Assembly: GCA_964550935.1 (NCBI GenBank)
Contig: CAZKBB010000005.1
Location: forward strand, 1-64,000
DNA length: 64,000 bases
Reading direction: 5' to 3'
Source: JBCBSP01 sp964550935
GTDB taxonomy: Bacteria; Pseudomonadota; Alphaproteobacteria; Caulobacterales; Maricaulaceae
Each line of letters begins with the position of its first letter. The stretch's first letter is position 1. Positions 15,198 through 24,336 of this stretch are shown here, in pieces. Under the pieces are notes generated by a model. That model did no database searches. It was not told the DNA's origin and saw nothing but the letters and a program-made list of their open reading frames with translations. A program made the translations under genes and the position numbers.

Positions 15198-17360
15198 ATG
15201 GCCGCTGACACGCGATCCGACACCCAAAAGACCGGAACAGACCCCGACGCCGGCGAGGACGCCCGCGCAGGCGAGGACGCTGCGCCGGAGGCGTTCTCTG
15301 AAAGCGCCGACGCCCTGCCCGCCACGACCGGGGGGCGCGCCCCCGCGACCGACGCCGCCTTTACGGCCGGAGCCGAGGCCGGCGTGCGCGGCTTCGATCG
15401 CAGTCCGACGCGCAAGGGCGAAGGCGATTCGATCGGCTGGGCCGGCGCGGCCTTCGCAGTGTTGTGGGCCGGCGGCGCGGGCGCCTATCTCGCGGGCTAT
15501 CTCCTGCCCGACATCGCCAATCTGTCCCCGGCCCAGCTCGGCGGCTTCGCGGTGTTCGCCGTCGCGCCGGCGCTTCTGTTTGCGCTGGCGGGCCTTCTTG
15601 GCCGCGAAGTGGTGCGGGCCGGCAAGCGCGCTGAACGGATGGAGCGCGCGCTGTGGCGGCTCTCCAGCCCGTCCGAGCGCGCCGAGGGCGAGGTCAGAAC
15701 GCTCGCCGACGCCATCTCCGTGGAGGTCGACCGGGTCAACGCCGCGATGGAGAGCGCGCTCGCGCGCCTGGCCGCGATGGAGGAGGTGATCACCCATCAC
15801 GCGGACAGCCTTGAGGGGGTCTCCGGAACCGCGCGCGAGCGCACCGAGGCCGCCGCCAAGGCGCTGCGCGAGGAGCGCGGCAAGCTGTCGGAGATCTCCG
15901 ACTCGCTCGACGACAAGGCCGCGCTCATCGCCGCGGCGATCCAGGACCAGTCCGGCATGGTCGCCGAAGCCGCGCGCCTGGCCGAAGCGAGCGCCCAGGA
16001 CGGCGAGGCGAAGATCAAGTCCGGCGCCGAGCGCCTCTCTGCGGCGGGCAAGAGCGCGGAGGAGGCCGGCTCTCGCGTGGCCCTGTCTCTGGATGCGCGC
16101 TCCACCGAGCTGCGCGACTTCGCCGATACGCTGAAGAGCCGAACAGAAGGCCTGGAGGCGGCGTATCTGAAGCATCGCGACCGGCTGAGCGAGGCCGGCG
16201 AGGCGCTGCGCGGGGAGCAGGAAAAGATCGCCGCGGCGCTCGACTTCCACAAGGCCGAGCTGGAGCGCATGTCCTCCACCGCGCGCGACGGGGCGCTGTC
16301 GCTCAAAGGCGCGGCCGAGGAAAGCGGCCAGACGCTCAAACAGGCCGTCGAGGACGCGATCGAACGCGCCTCAGAGATGAACCGCCAGCTTGCCGCGGAA
16401 GCGGACGCCACGATGCGCGAGCAGGACGCCGCGGTCGCCAAGCTGAAGGAGGCCGCCGAGGCCGCCAAGGTCTCCGCCGACGAGACCGCGCAGCGCTTCG
16501 ACGCCCAGGCCGACGCGGCGCGCTCAGCGCTTGAACGCGTCAGCGAGACCGGCTTCGAGGCCGCGCGCCGCTCAGACGAGGCGTTCCAGCAGCGCCTGAA
16601 GGAGGCCGAGACGCTGACCGAGCGCGCCACCAAGGCCGCCGATGACGCCAGCGAGGCAGCGCGCACGCGCATGGAAGCTGCGGTCGAGGCCGCGCGCACC
16701 CAGGCCGAGGCGGTCGACGCCTCGCTCAACGCCCTGCGCGAGCAGCTGGAAAGCGCGCCGAACGAGGCGCGCGACACCGCCAGGCGTATCGAGACCGCGC
16801 TCGCCGACGGCCTGTCGGCGCTTAACAAGTCCGCCGAAGAAGCTACCGAGAACGCGCGCGAGGTCGACGCCCTGTTCCAGGCGCGCATCCGTCAGAACTA
16901 CGAGCTGTTGTCCGACTTCATGCTGCGCCTTGGCGCGGTCGCGGGCGGGCGCAAGCCGATCGATATCGGCGCGGACGAACTGCCTGATCCGTTAAGCGCG
17001 CGCGCCACGGCTGAAGCGCGCGCCCGTCGCGAAGCGGACGCGGAGACGAAGACGCCGCTCGACGGCGCGCCAGAGGAAACCGTGAAGCCGCGCAAGGCGG
17101 ACTGGACGCCGGCCAAGCCCGCCGCACCCGGCGCGGACGCCGATGCGCCTGATGACGGGCGCGGCGCGGCGCGCAGCGCTCCAAGCGACCGCGAGGCCCC
17201 TGCAGGCCGCCCGGCCGGCTGGCGCTGGAAGGACCTGCTCGCCAACATGGGCCCTGAGGGCGACGGCGAGCCCGGCGAGACCAGCCCGGACGCGACGCCC
17301 GCACGCAAGGCCGAGCCTGAGACGCGGCCGGAAACCCGCAAGGATAAAAAGCAGCGCTAG
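15198..17360 (+). CDS. TipN-like polar coiled-coil membrane protein
   Basis: 720 aa from ATG 15198 (an in-frame ATG lies 36 bases upstream). Layout: acidic disordered N-terminus (1-75), two close membrane helices (about 81-103 and 114-135, separated by DIANLSPAQ), a very long Ala/Glu-rich coiled coil (about 140-600), then a proline-rich disordered tail with a WRWKDLLANM motif. This is the architecture of TipN, which marks the new pole and orients the division plane in Caulobacter; Caulobacter TipN is somewhat longer. Assignment rests on architecture and the paired-TM region, so another coiled-coil polarity factor is possible. Confidence 0.6.
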   Translation: MAADTRSDTQKTGTDPDAGEDARAGEDAAPEAFSESADALPATTGGRAPATDAAFTAGAEAGVRGFDRSPTRKGEGDSIGWAGAAFAVLWAGGAGAYLAGYLLPDIANLSPAQLGGFAVFAVAPALLFALAGLLGREVVRAGKRAERMERALWRLSSPSERAEGEVRTLADAISVEVDRVNAAMESALARLAAMEEVITHHADSLEGVSGTARERTEAAAKALREERGKLSEISDSLDDKAALIAAAIQDQSGMVAEAARLAEASAQDGEAKIKSGAERLSAAGKSAEEAGSRVALSLDARSTELRDFADTLKSRTEGLEAAYLKHRDRLSEAGEALRGEQEKIAAALDFHKAELERMSSTARDGALSLKGAAEESGQTLKQAVEDAIERASEMNRQLAAEADATMREQDAAVAKLKEAAEAAKVSADETAQRFDAQADAARSALERVSETGFEAARRSDEAFQQRLKEAETLTERATKAADDASEAARTRMEAAVEAARTQAEAVDASLNALREQLESAPNEARDTARRIETALADGLSALNKSAEEATENAREVDALFQARIRQNYELLSDFMLRLGAVAGGRKPIDIGADELPDPLSARATAEARARREADAETKTPLDGAPEETVKPRKADWTPAKPAAPGADADAPDDGRGAARSAPSDREAPAGRPAGWRWKDLLANMGPEGDGEPGETSPDATPARKAEPETRPETRKDKKQR

Positions 17361-18001
17361 CCGGACGGTTCCGCGTCCGGCGCGATCTCCTCGTCCGTCC
17401 AGCGCGCGAGCTCGCCTGAGACCTGGCGCGCAGCCTCGCCGAACGCGTCCACGATGGCGCTCTGGCGATTGCTGGGCGCCCGCGCGCTCGCGGTGAAGGT
17501 CCGCGCGCCGGCCAGGCGCCGGTGCTGGCTGTCGATCAGTCGCGCGCGCAGGGTGGCCTCCACGCGCGGGGCGGCGTTCTCGCCCTGGTCGTAGACCGCC
17601 TCGAAGCGGGTCAGCTCGGTGCGCAGGCGCCAGTCGTCGTCCACGCCGTCATCGGCGCGCACCGCGGCGAGCCCTGAGGTTTGCGCTCGGAACACTTCCA
17701 GCATCAGGTCGTGGACCATGTCCGGCGCGGGCGAGATCCATCCCGCCCCGCCCATGTAGGAGATCCGCCCATCGGCCATGCCGAGCGCGATGCGGTCGCT
17801 GGCGAGCCCGCGCGGGGCGAGCGGGCGCTCGATGACGACGACCGGCGCGGCCTCCGCCGGGGCGGCCTGCGCGCTCGTCGCGGGCGGCTCCAGCCGGTAG
17901 ATGCGCCGCGGTTCGCTTTCCGGCAGGATCGAGATGCACGCCGGCAGCATCAGCGCGACGAGCCCGGCCGCGGCGAGGCGCAAAATCGAAGCACGGGTCA
18001 T
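17357..18001 (-). CDS. ABC transport auxiliary lipoprotein (PqiC/MlaD-associated)
   Basis: 214 aa outer-membrane lipoprotein precursor: signal peptide with lipobox MLPACIS (Cys about 22), then a YRLEPP start and repeated beta structure typical of the ABC_trans_aux family. Such proteins work with MCE/MlaD proteins to pass lipids between membranes. The start overlaps the end of the MlaD-like gene by 4 bases, so it is the last gene of the mlaE-F-D-lipoprotein operon. Confidence 0.88.
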   Translation of the reverse strand: MTRASILRLAAAGLVALMLPACISILPESEPRRIYRLEPPATSAQAAPAEAAPVVVIERPLAPRGLASDRIALGMADGRISYMGGAGWISPAPDMVHDLMLEVFRAQTSGLAAVRADDGVDDDWRLRTELTRFEAVYDQGENAAPRVEATLRARLIDSQHRRLAGARTFTASARAPSNRQSAIVDAFGEAARQVSGELARWTDEEIAPDAEPSG

Positions 18002-18954
18002 TGGGGCACCTCCACGGTTTCTCCGCGCGGCTGGGACACGAAGCCGGCCGGGTCGTCCTCCACCTGCAACGCGATGCGCTCCAGCGCGGCGATCAGGTTT
18101 TCAAGATCGCTCGCCGCGGCGGTGAGCGCGTCGAGCCCGTCCTCGCTGAACGCCTCCACCTGCGGGCGGATCGAGACCAGCGCGTCATAGGTCTCGGTGG
18201 AGGCCTGGTTCACTGCGATCGAGGCGGCGGTGGTCTCCTCCACCATGGGCGCGACCTGCTCGACCAGGAAAGTCTCGGTCGTGGCGCCGAAGGATTCGAT
18301 GGCGGCGGCCGCAGTGGAGATGTCGGCGGCGGCCTCGTCGAGCGACCGGATCGCGCCGCGCAGGTCATCGACCAGCGCCTCCTCGCCGGCCAGCGCGCCG
18401 GAAAGCGTCTCCAGATTCTCCATCGTGCCGGAGAACTGCTCCAGGTTGGGATCGCTCAACAGCCGGTTCAGCCGGCTCAGCACCTGGGCGGCCCCTTCCA
18501 GCACGGTCTCACCGCCGGCGAACAGCTCCTCAAGCTGGGCCTGGCGGGCGTAGATGCGCGGCGGCCGGTCGCCCAGGCGGCTTTCAAGCGGTTGAGCGCC
18601 CGGCGATCCGCCGGAGATCTGGATATAGCTGAGCCCGGTCAGGCCCTGGGGTTCGAGCTGGGCGAAGGAGTCCACCTTCACGGGGGTCGCCGCGTCGATG
18701 CGCACGCGCGCGATCACCTCGTTGGGGTTTTCCGGATTGAGCCCCAGATCGGTGACCTCGCCCACCTGGATGCCGTTGAAGCGCACCTCCGAGGAGGTGC
18801 GAAGGCCGCGCACCGGCCCCTCGAAGACCACGTCGTATTCCTTGAACTCGCGGTCGAGCGAGATCTGACCGAGCCAAAGCGCGAAAAAGCCCCCGGCCGC
18901 GACCAGGAACACCACGAAAAACCCGACAAGAGCGTGATGGGCTTTGGTCTCCAT
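17998..18954 (-). CDS. MlaD-family MCE lipid-transport protein
   Basis: 318 aa: one N-terminal membrane helix (about 9-30), an MCE domain (about 38-120, VVFEGPVRGLRTSSEVRFNG through GLTGLSYIQISGG), then a long helical region rich in Leu/Glu/Ala. It anchors in the inner membrane and forms the periplasmic ring or tube through which phospholipids move. It lies 22 bases after the ATPase gene and is coupled to the lipoprotein gene. Confidence 0.93.
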   Translation of the reverse strand: METKAHHALVGFFVVFLVAAGGFFALWLGQISLDREFKEYDVVFEGPVRGLRTSSEVRFNGIQVGEVTDLGLNPENPNEVIARVRIDAATPVKVDSFAQLEPQGLTGLSYIQISGGSPGAQPLESRLGDRPPRIYARQAQLEELFAGGETVLEGAAQVLSRLNRLLSDPNLEQFSGTMENLETLSGALAGEEALVDDLRGAIRSLDEAAADISTAAAAIESFGATTETFLVEQVAPMVEETTAASIAVNQASTETYDALVSIRPQVEAFSEDGLDALTAAASDLENLIAALERIALQVEDDPAGFVSQPRGETVEVPQ

Positions 18955-18976
18955 GAAACCAGGCCTCCTTTACGGC

Positions 18977-19741
18977 TCAGCTCCTTAACACGGCCCGCCC
19001 GCGCGGACCGCCGAAATATTCCTGGATCCAGGGATGGTCGTTCGCGGCCACCTCCGCGAGCGGCGCCACGGCCACCACCTTCTTCTCCGCCAGCACTGCG
19101 ACGCGGTCGCAGATCGCGTGCAGGCTGTCGAGATCGTGAGTGATCATCACCACCGTCAGCTCCAGCGTGTCGGAGAGCTCCTTGATCAGCGCGTCGAAAT
19201 TCGCCGCCCCGATCGGGTCCAGCCCCGAGGTGGGCTCGTCCAGGAACAGGACTTCAGGATCAAGCGCGAGCGCGCGCGCCAGGCCGGCGCGCTTCTTCAT
19301 GCCCCCTGAAAGCTCAGCTGGAAACTTCGCCGCGGCATCGGGACCGAGCCCGACCAGGCCGATCTTCATGTCCGCGATCTCCTCCATCAGCTTGACGGGC
19401 ATCGAGATGTGCTCGCGCATGGGCGCCATGACGTTCTCCTTCACCGTCAGAGAGGAGAACAGGGCCGAGCCCTGGAACAGGACGCCCCAGCCGCGCTCCA
19501 GCTGGTCGCGCTCTGCGCGCGGCATGCGCGACATGGGCCGGCCTTCATAGAGGATCTCCCCGCCGTCTGAGCGTTTCAGACCGAGGATGGAGTTCATCAG
19601 CACCGACTTGCCGGTGCCCGAGCCGCCGACGATGCCCAGGATCTCCCCGCGGCGCACCGCCAGGTCGAGATCCTGGTGCACGACATGGTCGCCGAAGCGC
19701 GTCTCGAGCCCGCGCACGTCGATGAGCGGGGTCTCGCTCAT
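18977..19741 (-). CDS. MlaF-family ABC transporter ATPase
   Basis: 254 aa ABC ATPase with Walker A GGSGTGKS, Q-loop LFQGSALF, signature ELSGGMKKR, Walker B VLFLDEPTSGLD and H-loop MITHDLDSL. The GMKKR variant of the signature is typical of MlaF/Ttg2A lipid transporters. ATG 19741 overlaps the MlaE stop (ATGA arrangement). It powers retrograde or anterograde phospholipid traffic that keeps the outer membrane asymmetric. Confidence 0.95.
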   Translation of the reverse strand: MSETPLIDVRGLETRFGDHVVHQDLDLAVRRGEILGIVGGSGTGKSVLMNSILGLKRSDGGEILYEGRPMSRMPRAERDQLERGWGVLFQGSALFSSLTVKENVMAPMREHISMPVKLMEEIADMKIGLVGLGPDAAAKFPAELSGGMKKRAGLARALALDPEVLFLDEPTSGLDPIGAANFDALIKELSDTLELTVVMITHDLDSLHAICDRVAVLAEKKVVAVAPLAEVAANDHPWIQEYFGGPRGRAVLRS

Positions 19742-20892
19742 ACGCCGAGCTCCAGATACATCATGGCGAACAGCGCATCGATCACGATGACCGCGAAGAT
19801 GGACTGCACGACCGAGGCGGTGGTGCGCCGGCCGAGACTCTCCACGTCGCCGCCCACCTCCATGCCCTGGCGGCAGCCGATGATCGCGATCACCGCGCCG
19901 AACACGGGCGCCTTGGACAGCCCGACCCAGAAGTGGCTCCAGTCCAGCGTCTGCTGCAGGCGCGCGATGAAGAAGCCCGGCGCGATGTCGAGCGTGGACC
20001 AGGCCACCAGCATGCCGCCGAATATGCCCGCCAGCATGGCCGCGAAGGTCAAGAGCGGCGCCATCACGACGCAGGCGATGACACGGGGAATCACCAGCGC
20101 CTCGTAGGGATCGAGACCGATCACCTTCATGGCGTCGATCTCCTGCTGCATCTTCATCGAGCCGATCGCGGCGGTGAAGGCTGAGTCCGAGCGCCCCGCC
20201 AGCATGATCGCGGTGATCAGCACCCCGAACTCGCGCAGGATCGAAATGCCCACGAGCTCTACGGTGAAGACCGCCGCGCCGAACGTCTCCAGAAGGTTCG
20301 CGCCCATATAGGCGACGACCGCGCCGATGAAGAAGGCGAGCACGGCGATGATCGGCAGCGCATTCACCCCCGCCGTCTCCATCACATAGACCGTCGAGGT
20401 CAAGCGCAGCCGGCGCGGGTCGCCGAGCGTGCGCCAGGCGGTCGCGCAGGTGCGCCCGAAGAAGGCGATCGTGTCGTAGGCCTCTTCCAGCGCCGCGAGG
20501 GTGCCCTCGCCGACCCGCTCGATCGCGGTCATGAAGCCGGCCTCGTCCTCGTCCTCCACCGGGCAGGGCTCGGTGCGCTCGCGGACCTCGCGGATCAGGC
20601 GCTTGGCCGTGTCGTGCTCGCCGGTGAAGTGGAACTCGGCGTCGGGCTGAGCGCAGTTCGCCAGGGGCCGTCCGAGCAGATAGGCGCCGGCGGTGTCGAT
20701 GCGCCCCAGCCGGGCCAGATCGATCACCACGTCGCCGGGCTTGGTGGCGGCCTCGACCTTGGCGATCGCGCCTTCGAACTCGCCGATCGTGTCGATCACC
20801 CAGTCGCCGGACGGCTCCAGCACGCACTTTCCCTCGGTCTCGCGCACGGCGAGGCCGGCCTTGGGGGTCCGGGTGCGGGTCGCTTCGGCCAT
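19738..20892 (-). CDS. MlaE-family ABC permease with N-terminal STAS domain
   Basis: 384 aa. Residues about 12-110 form a STAS-like domain (WVIDTIGEFE, VIDLARLGRIDTAGAYLL), and residues about 130-384 the MlaE permease with ELVGISILREFGVLITAIML and GRSDSAFTAAIGSMK. In E. coli the STAS domain is a separate protein, MlaB; here it is fused to the permease, an arrangement seen in other bacteria. First gene of the four-gene lipid-transport operon. Confidence 0.93.
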   Translation of the reverse strand: MAEATRTRTPKAGLAVRETEGKCVLEPSGDWVIDTIGEFEGAIAKVEAATKPGDVVIDLARLGRIDTAGAYLLGRPLANCAQPDAEFHFTGEHDTAKRLIREVRERTEPCPVEDEDEAGFMTAIERVGEGTLAALEEAYDTIAFFGRTCATAWRTLGDPRRLRLTSTVYVMETAGVNALPIIAVLAFFIGAVVAYMGANLLETFGAAVFTVELVGISILREFGVLITAIMLAGRSDSAFTAAIGSMKMQQEIDAMKVIGLDPYEALVIPRVIACVVMAPLLTFAAMLAGIFGGMLVAWSTLDIAPGFFIARLQQTLDWSHFWVGLSKAPVFGAVIAIIGCRQGMEVGGDVESLGRRTTASVVQSIFAVIVIDALFAMMYLELGV

Positions 20893-20997
20893 CAGGCCTC
20901 CAGACGGCGATGCTCGACGGCCGTTATCCCGCGCTTCGCCGCCGCGAAGAAGCGCCCTGGCCGTTTCAAACCCATTATCACCTTGAACGTGGCGTTC

Positions 20998-22203
20998 TCA
21001 TGCAACGCTTTTGCGCAGCATCAAGGCGAACGCGCACGCCGCGCCGAGCCCGGCGGGAAGAGCCATCACCGCGAATCCGGCCGCGCCGAAGGCCGCGTAG
21101 GCGAGCCCGGAACCGAAGCTCGCCAGCGCCAGGAACACCCCGCCCGACAGCGCCGAGTTGATCCCTTGCGCGGTTGCGGTCAGGCGCTCCGGCGCGGCGT
21201 CATGGACGCAGCGCAGAAAGCCCAGATAGGTCGCCGCGAAGGTCAGCGCATGCAGGCCCTGCAACGGGAAAAGCAGCCAGACCGGGGGGCTGAGCGCGTA
21301 AACGCCCCAGCGCAGCACCGAAGCGGCCCCGCCGAGCATCATCAGCCCGGCCGGGCTCCACCCGCGCAAGAGCCGCCCCGCCCCGGCCAGGAACACGATC
21401 TCGCACGCCACCCCGGTCGACCATAACAGCCCCACCACGCTGGAGGGCACGCCGTCCGCGCGCCAGGCGATCGCTGAGAAGGCGTAGTAGAAGCCGTGCG
21501 CGCTCTGGATCAGGGCCGAGGCCAGGAAGGCGAGCGGCAGTCCGGCCGCGGCGAGCGGGGCCAGGCCGGCGAAGCGGCGAGGCTGGGCGGGCGCCTGCGG
21601 TCCGCGCTCGGGTTCGCGCGCCGCGCGCCGTCCGGGCGGCAGGATGAACGCCGCCCCGGCCGCGCAGGCCGCGCCCGCGAGCACCCAGGCGAGCGCGGCC
21701 TCTCCGCCATAGACCCCGATCAGCGCGCCGGCGGCCAGATTGCCCACGATGAAGGCCGCCGAGCCGAGCGCGCGCGCGGGCCCGAACTCGAAGCCGCGCT
21801 TTCGCGCCTGGCCCATGGCGAAGGCGTCCACCAGCGGCGTGATCGCGTGCATCGACGCCCCGGCCAGGAAGGCGAGCGCGATGATCGCCCAGGGCGCGCT
21901 CGCCGGCGCGTGCAGCGCATAGATCGCCACCGCAGCCAGGGTGAAGGCCTGGATCGCGTCGCGCCGGCGCGCCGCCCGGTCCGACCAGATCGCGCCCAGC
22001 GGCGCAATCACGACGCGTCCGGCCATCGCCGCCGCGCCGGCCAGCCCGATCAGCTCAGGGCTTAACCCCCGCGCTTCGTACCAGACCGGCATGTACGGCA
22101 AGTATGCGCCGAACCCGACATAGAGCGCGGCGTAGAATAGCGCGAAGCGCACCGCGACCGGGTCTGCGCTGCGCACGCGGTCAAGGAGGCGGGCGGCGGA
22201 CAT
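20998..22203 (-). CDS. MFS transporter (MFS_1-like/HcaT-type)
   Basis: 401 aa with 12 predicted membrane segments. The first motif FALFYAALYVGFGAYLPYMPVW is typical of the MFS_1-like/phenylpropionate-permease (HcaT) group. A charged loop near residue 200 separates the two halves. The substrate cannot be assigned. Divergent from the glycosyltransferase operon, with about 112 bases between starts. Confidence 0.83.
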   Translation of the reverse strand: MSAARLLDRVRSADPVAVRFALFYAALYVGFGAYLPYMPVWYEARGLSPELIGLAGAAAMAGRVVIAPLGAIWSDRAARRRDAIQAFTLAAVAIYALHAPASAPWAIIALAFLAGASMHAITPLVDAFAMGQARKRGFEFGPARALGSAAFIVGNLAAGALIGVYGGEAALAWVLAGAACAAGAAFILPPGRRAAREPERGPQAPAQPRRFAGLAPLAAAGLPLAFLASALIQSAHGFYYAFSAIAWRADGVPSSVVGLLWSTGVACEIVFLAGAGRLLRGWSPAGLMMLGGAASVLRWGVYALSPPVWLLFPLQGLHALTFAATYLGFLRCVHDAAPERLTATAQGINSALSGGVFLALASFGSGLAYAAFGAAGFAVMALPAGLGAACAFALMLRKSVA

Positions 22204-22315
22204 GGCTGGGGCTATAACGCGCCGCGCCCCCGGGCGCGAGCGGGGCTGACGGGTGCAGCGGGAGAGGCCATTTGCGCTTGGCTCGACCCCGTCCGGTCAC
22301 TAGCTTGCGCCGCCG

Positions 22316-23620
22316 ATGGAAGACGCCGTTCAGATCCCCGCCGCCGGCGGCCCCGCCGCAGGCCCGGCCGGCGCGGGCGCCCCGATCCGCGTTCTGGTGA
22401 CCAGCTACCGCTCCGCGCCCCATGTGGGCGGTCAGGGCGTGTATGTGCGCGAGCTGGTGCGCGGGCTGTTGAACCAGGGCGCTGAGGTCTCGGTCGCCTC
22501 CGGCCCGCCCTATCCAGAGCTCGGCCCCGCGCTGGAGGCGCGCACCAACCTCATCCGCCTGGCCTCGCTTGATCTGTTCGAGGAGGAGAACGCGCTTCTG
22601 GCGCTGCGCTGGCGTCACTTGCGCGACCGGGCCGACCGAACCGAATGGCTCGCCCACAACACCGGCGCGTTCGCTGAGATGACGAGCTTTGCGCTTCGCC
22701 TGGAGCGCTTCATCGCAGCGAATCCCGGCCGCTTCGACGTGATCCACGACAACCAGACGCTTAGCCTGCCCATGGCGCGGATCGCGCGGCGGCTACCCGT
22801 GATCACCACGCTGCACCACCCGATCGCGATCGACCGCGACTTCGCCGTGGCCGGCGCCGGCGTTTGGTGGCGCAAGCTTCTGGCGCGCCGCTGGCACGAC
22901 TTCATTGAGACGCAAGGCGCCGCCGCGCGCCGGCTCGACCACTTCCTGGCGGTCTCCGACGCAGCGCGGCGTGGCTACGCAGAGCGGTGCGGCGTCGATC
23001 CGGACACGGTGCGCGTGGCGTTCAACGGCATCGACCATGACAGCTTCACCGTTGATCCGGATGTTGAGCGCGAGCCCGGCCTGATTGCGGCGGTGGCGAG
23101 CGCCGACGTGCCGGTGAAGGGCCTGGACGTGCTGATCGCCGCGCTGGCGCGCCTGAAGCGGTCCGATCTGCGCCTGGTGGTCGTGGGCAAGCTGCGCGAG
23201 GGGCCGACCAAGCGCGCGCTGGAGGCCTCAGGGCTCGCCGACCAGGTGGCGTTTCGCTCCGGACTGACGCGCGAGGAAATCGCCGACCTGTTCCGCCGGG
23301 CGAGCCTGTTCGTCTCGGCCTCGCGGTTCGAAGGCTTCGGCTTTCCCCCCGCCGAGGCGATGGCGTGCGGCTGCCCCGTGATCGTGTCGGACGGCGGCGC
23401 CCTGCCCGAGGTCGCCGGCGATGCAGGCGTAGTGACGCCGGTCGGCGACAGCGCCGCGCTCGCGGGCGCCCTCGCGGCGGTGATGGACGATCCAGGCCGG
23501 CGCGCGGCGATGTCCGCAGCCGGGGCGGAGCGCGCGCGCACGGCCTTCTCCTGGGACAAGCACGCCGCGGCGGCGGTCTCGCTCTATCGTGAAGCGCTGG
23601 AAGAGCGCGCGCGTCCATGA
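22316..23620 (+). CDS. Glycosyltransferase family 4 protein
   Basis: 434 aa GT-B enzyme. N-terminal glycine-rich loop HVGGQGVYVRELVRGL; C-terminal nucleotide-sugar site with the E(x7)E motif in EGFGFPPAEAMACG. It transfers an activated sugar with retention of configuration. Its stop overlaps the methyltransferase start (ATGA), so it is the first gene of a coupled three-gene operon. No polysaccharide polymerase or flippase is nearby; the acceptor is unknown. Confidence 0.88.
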   Translation: MEDAVQIPAAGGPAAGPAGAGAPIRVLVTSYRSAPHVGGQGVYVRELVRGLLNQGAEVSVASGPPYPELGPALEARTNLIRLASLDLFEEENALLALRWRHLRDRADRTEWLAHNTGAFAEMTSFALRLERFIAANPGRFDVIHDNQTLSLPMARIARRLPVITTLHHPIAIDRDFAVAGAGVWWRKLLARRWHDFIETQGAAARRLDHFLAVSDAARRGYAERCGVDPDTVRVAFNGIDHDSFTVDPDVEREPGLIAAVASADVPVKGLDVLIAALARLKRSDLRLVVVGKLREGPTKRALEASGLADQVAFRSGLTREEIADLFRRASLFVSASRFEGFGFPPAEAMACGCPVIVSDGGALPEVAGDAGVVTPVGDSAALAGALAAVMDDPGRRAAMSAAGAERARTAFSWDKHAAAAVSLYREALEERARP

Positions 23621-24336
23621 TGACGATCCGGCTCGACGCGCTCGATCTGCCCGACGGGGCGCGGATCCTCGATCTCGGCTGCGGGCGCGGCCGGCATCTG
23701 CACGGGCTCTACTGGCACGAGCGCGCCTATGACGTGGTCGGCCTCGACCTCGACGAGACCGATCTCGGCGCGGCGATCGACGGCTTCTTCGAGCTGCCCC
23801 CGCCCCCGGGCGAACCGCCGCGCAGCGCGGTGTTCAGCGTCGGCGACGCCGAAGCCCTGCCGTTCGACGATCACAGCTTCGATGCAGTGATCTGTTCTGA
23901 GGTGCTCGAGCACCTGCCCGACGTGGACGCGGCGCTGGCCGAGATCACGCGCGTCCTGAAGCCCGGCGGGCGCTTCGCCTGCTCGGTGCCGCGCTACTGG
24001 CCCGAGGCGATCTGCTGGGCGCTCTCGGACGCCTACCCCAACACGCCGGGCGGTCATGTGCGCATCTTCCGCACGCGCGCGCTTCGCCGCCAGGTCAGCG
24101 CGCACGGCTACACCGCCTACAAGCGCCACTGGGCGCACGGCCTGCACAGCCCCTATTGGTGGCTGCAATGCGCCAAGTGGGACACCAAGGAGACCAGCCG
24201 CTCGGTTGCGGCCTATCGCAAATTCCTGGAGTGGGACCTGCTTCAGCAGCCGCGCCTGACGCGCTGGATGGAGGCCGCCCTGAACCCGGTGATGGGCAAG
24301 TCGGTCGCGCTTTATTTCCGCAAGGAGACCGCATGA
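23617..24336 (+). CDS. Class I SAM-dependent methyltransferase
   Basis: 239 aa. Motif I is ILDLGCGRGRHLHGL (about residues 12-26); an Asp pair at VGLDLDETDLG binds the SAM ribose; then GDAEALPFDDHSFD and SEVLEHLPDVDAALAEI, as in UbiE/Coq5-type enzymes. The C-terminal 90 residues carry the substrate site. Coupled by 4-base overlaps to the GT4 gene upstream and the cyclase-fold gene downstream, so the three products probably act on one molecule. Confidence 0.9.
   Translation: MMTIRLDALDLPDGARILDLGCGRGRHLHGLYWHERAYDVVGLDLDETDLGAAIDGFFELPPPPGEPPRSAVFSVGDAEALPFDDHSFDAVICSEVLEHLPDVDAALAEITRVLKPGGRFACSVPRYWPEAICWALSDAYPNTPGGHVRIFRTRALRRQVSAHGYTAYKRHWAHGLHSPYWWLQCAKWDTKETSRSVAAYRKFLEWDLLQQPRLTRWMEAALNPVMGKSVALYFRKETA

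Noticed and set aside
15797..16888. 363-aa antisense open frame, Ser/Ala-rich
   Set aside because: Shadow of the coiled-coil gene in GC-rich DNA; no domain, no ribosome site.
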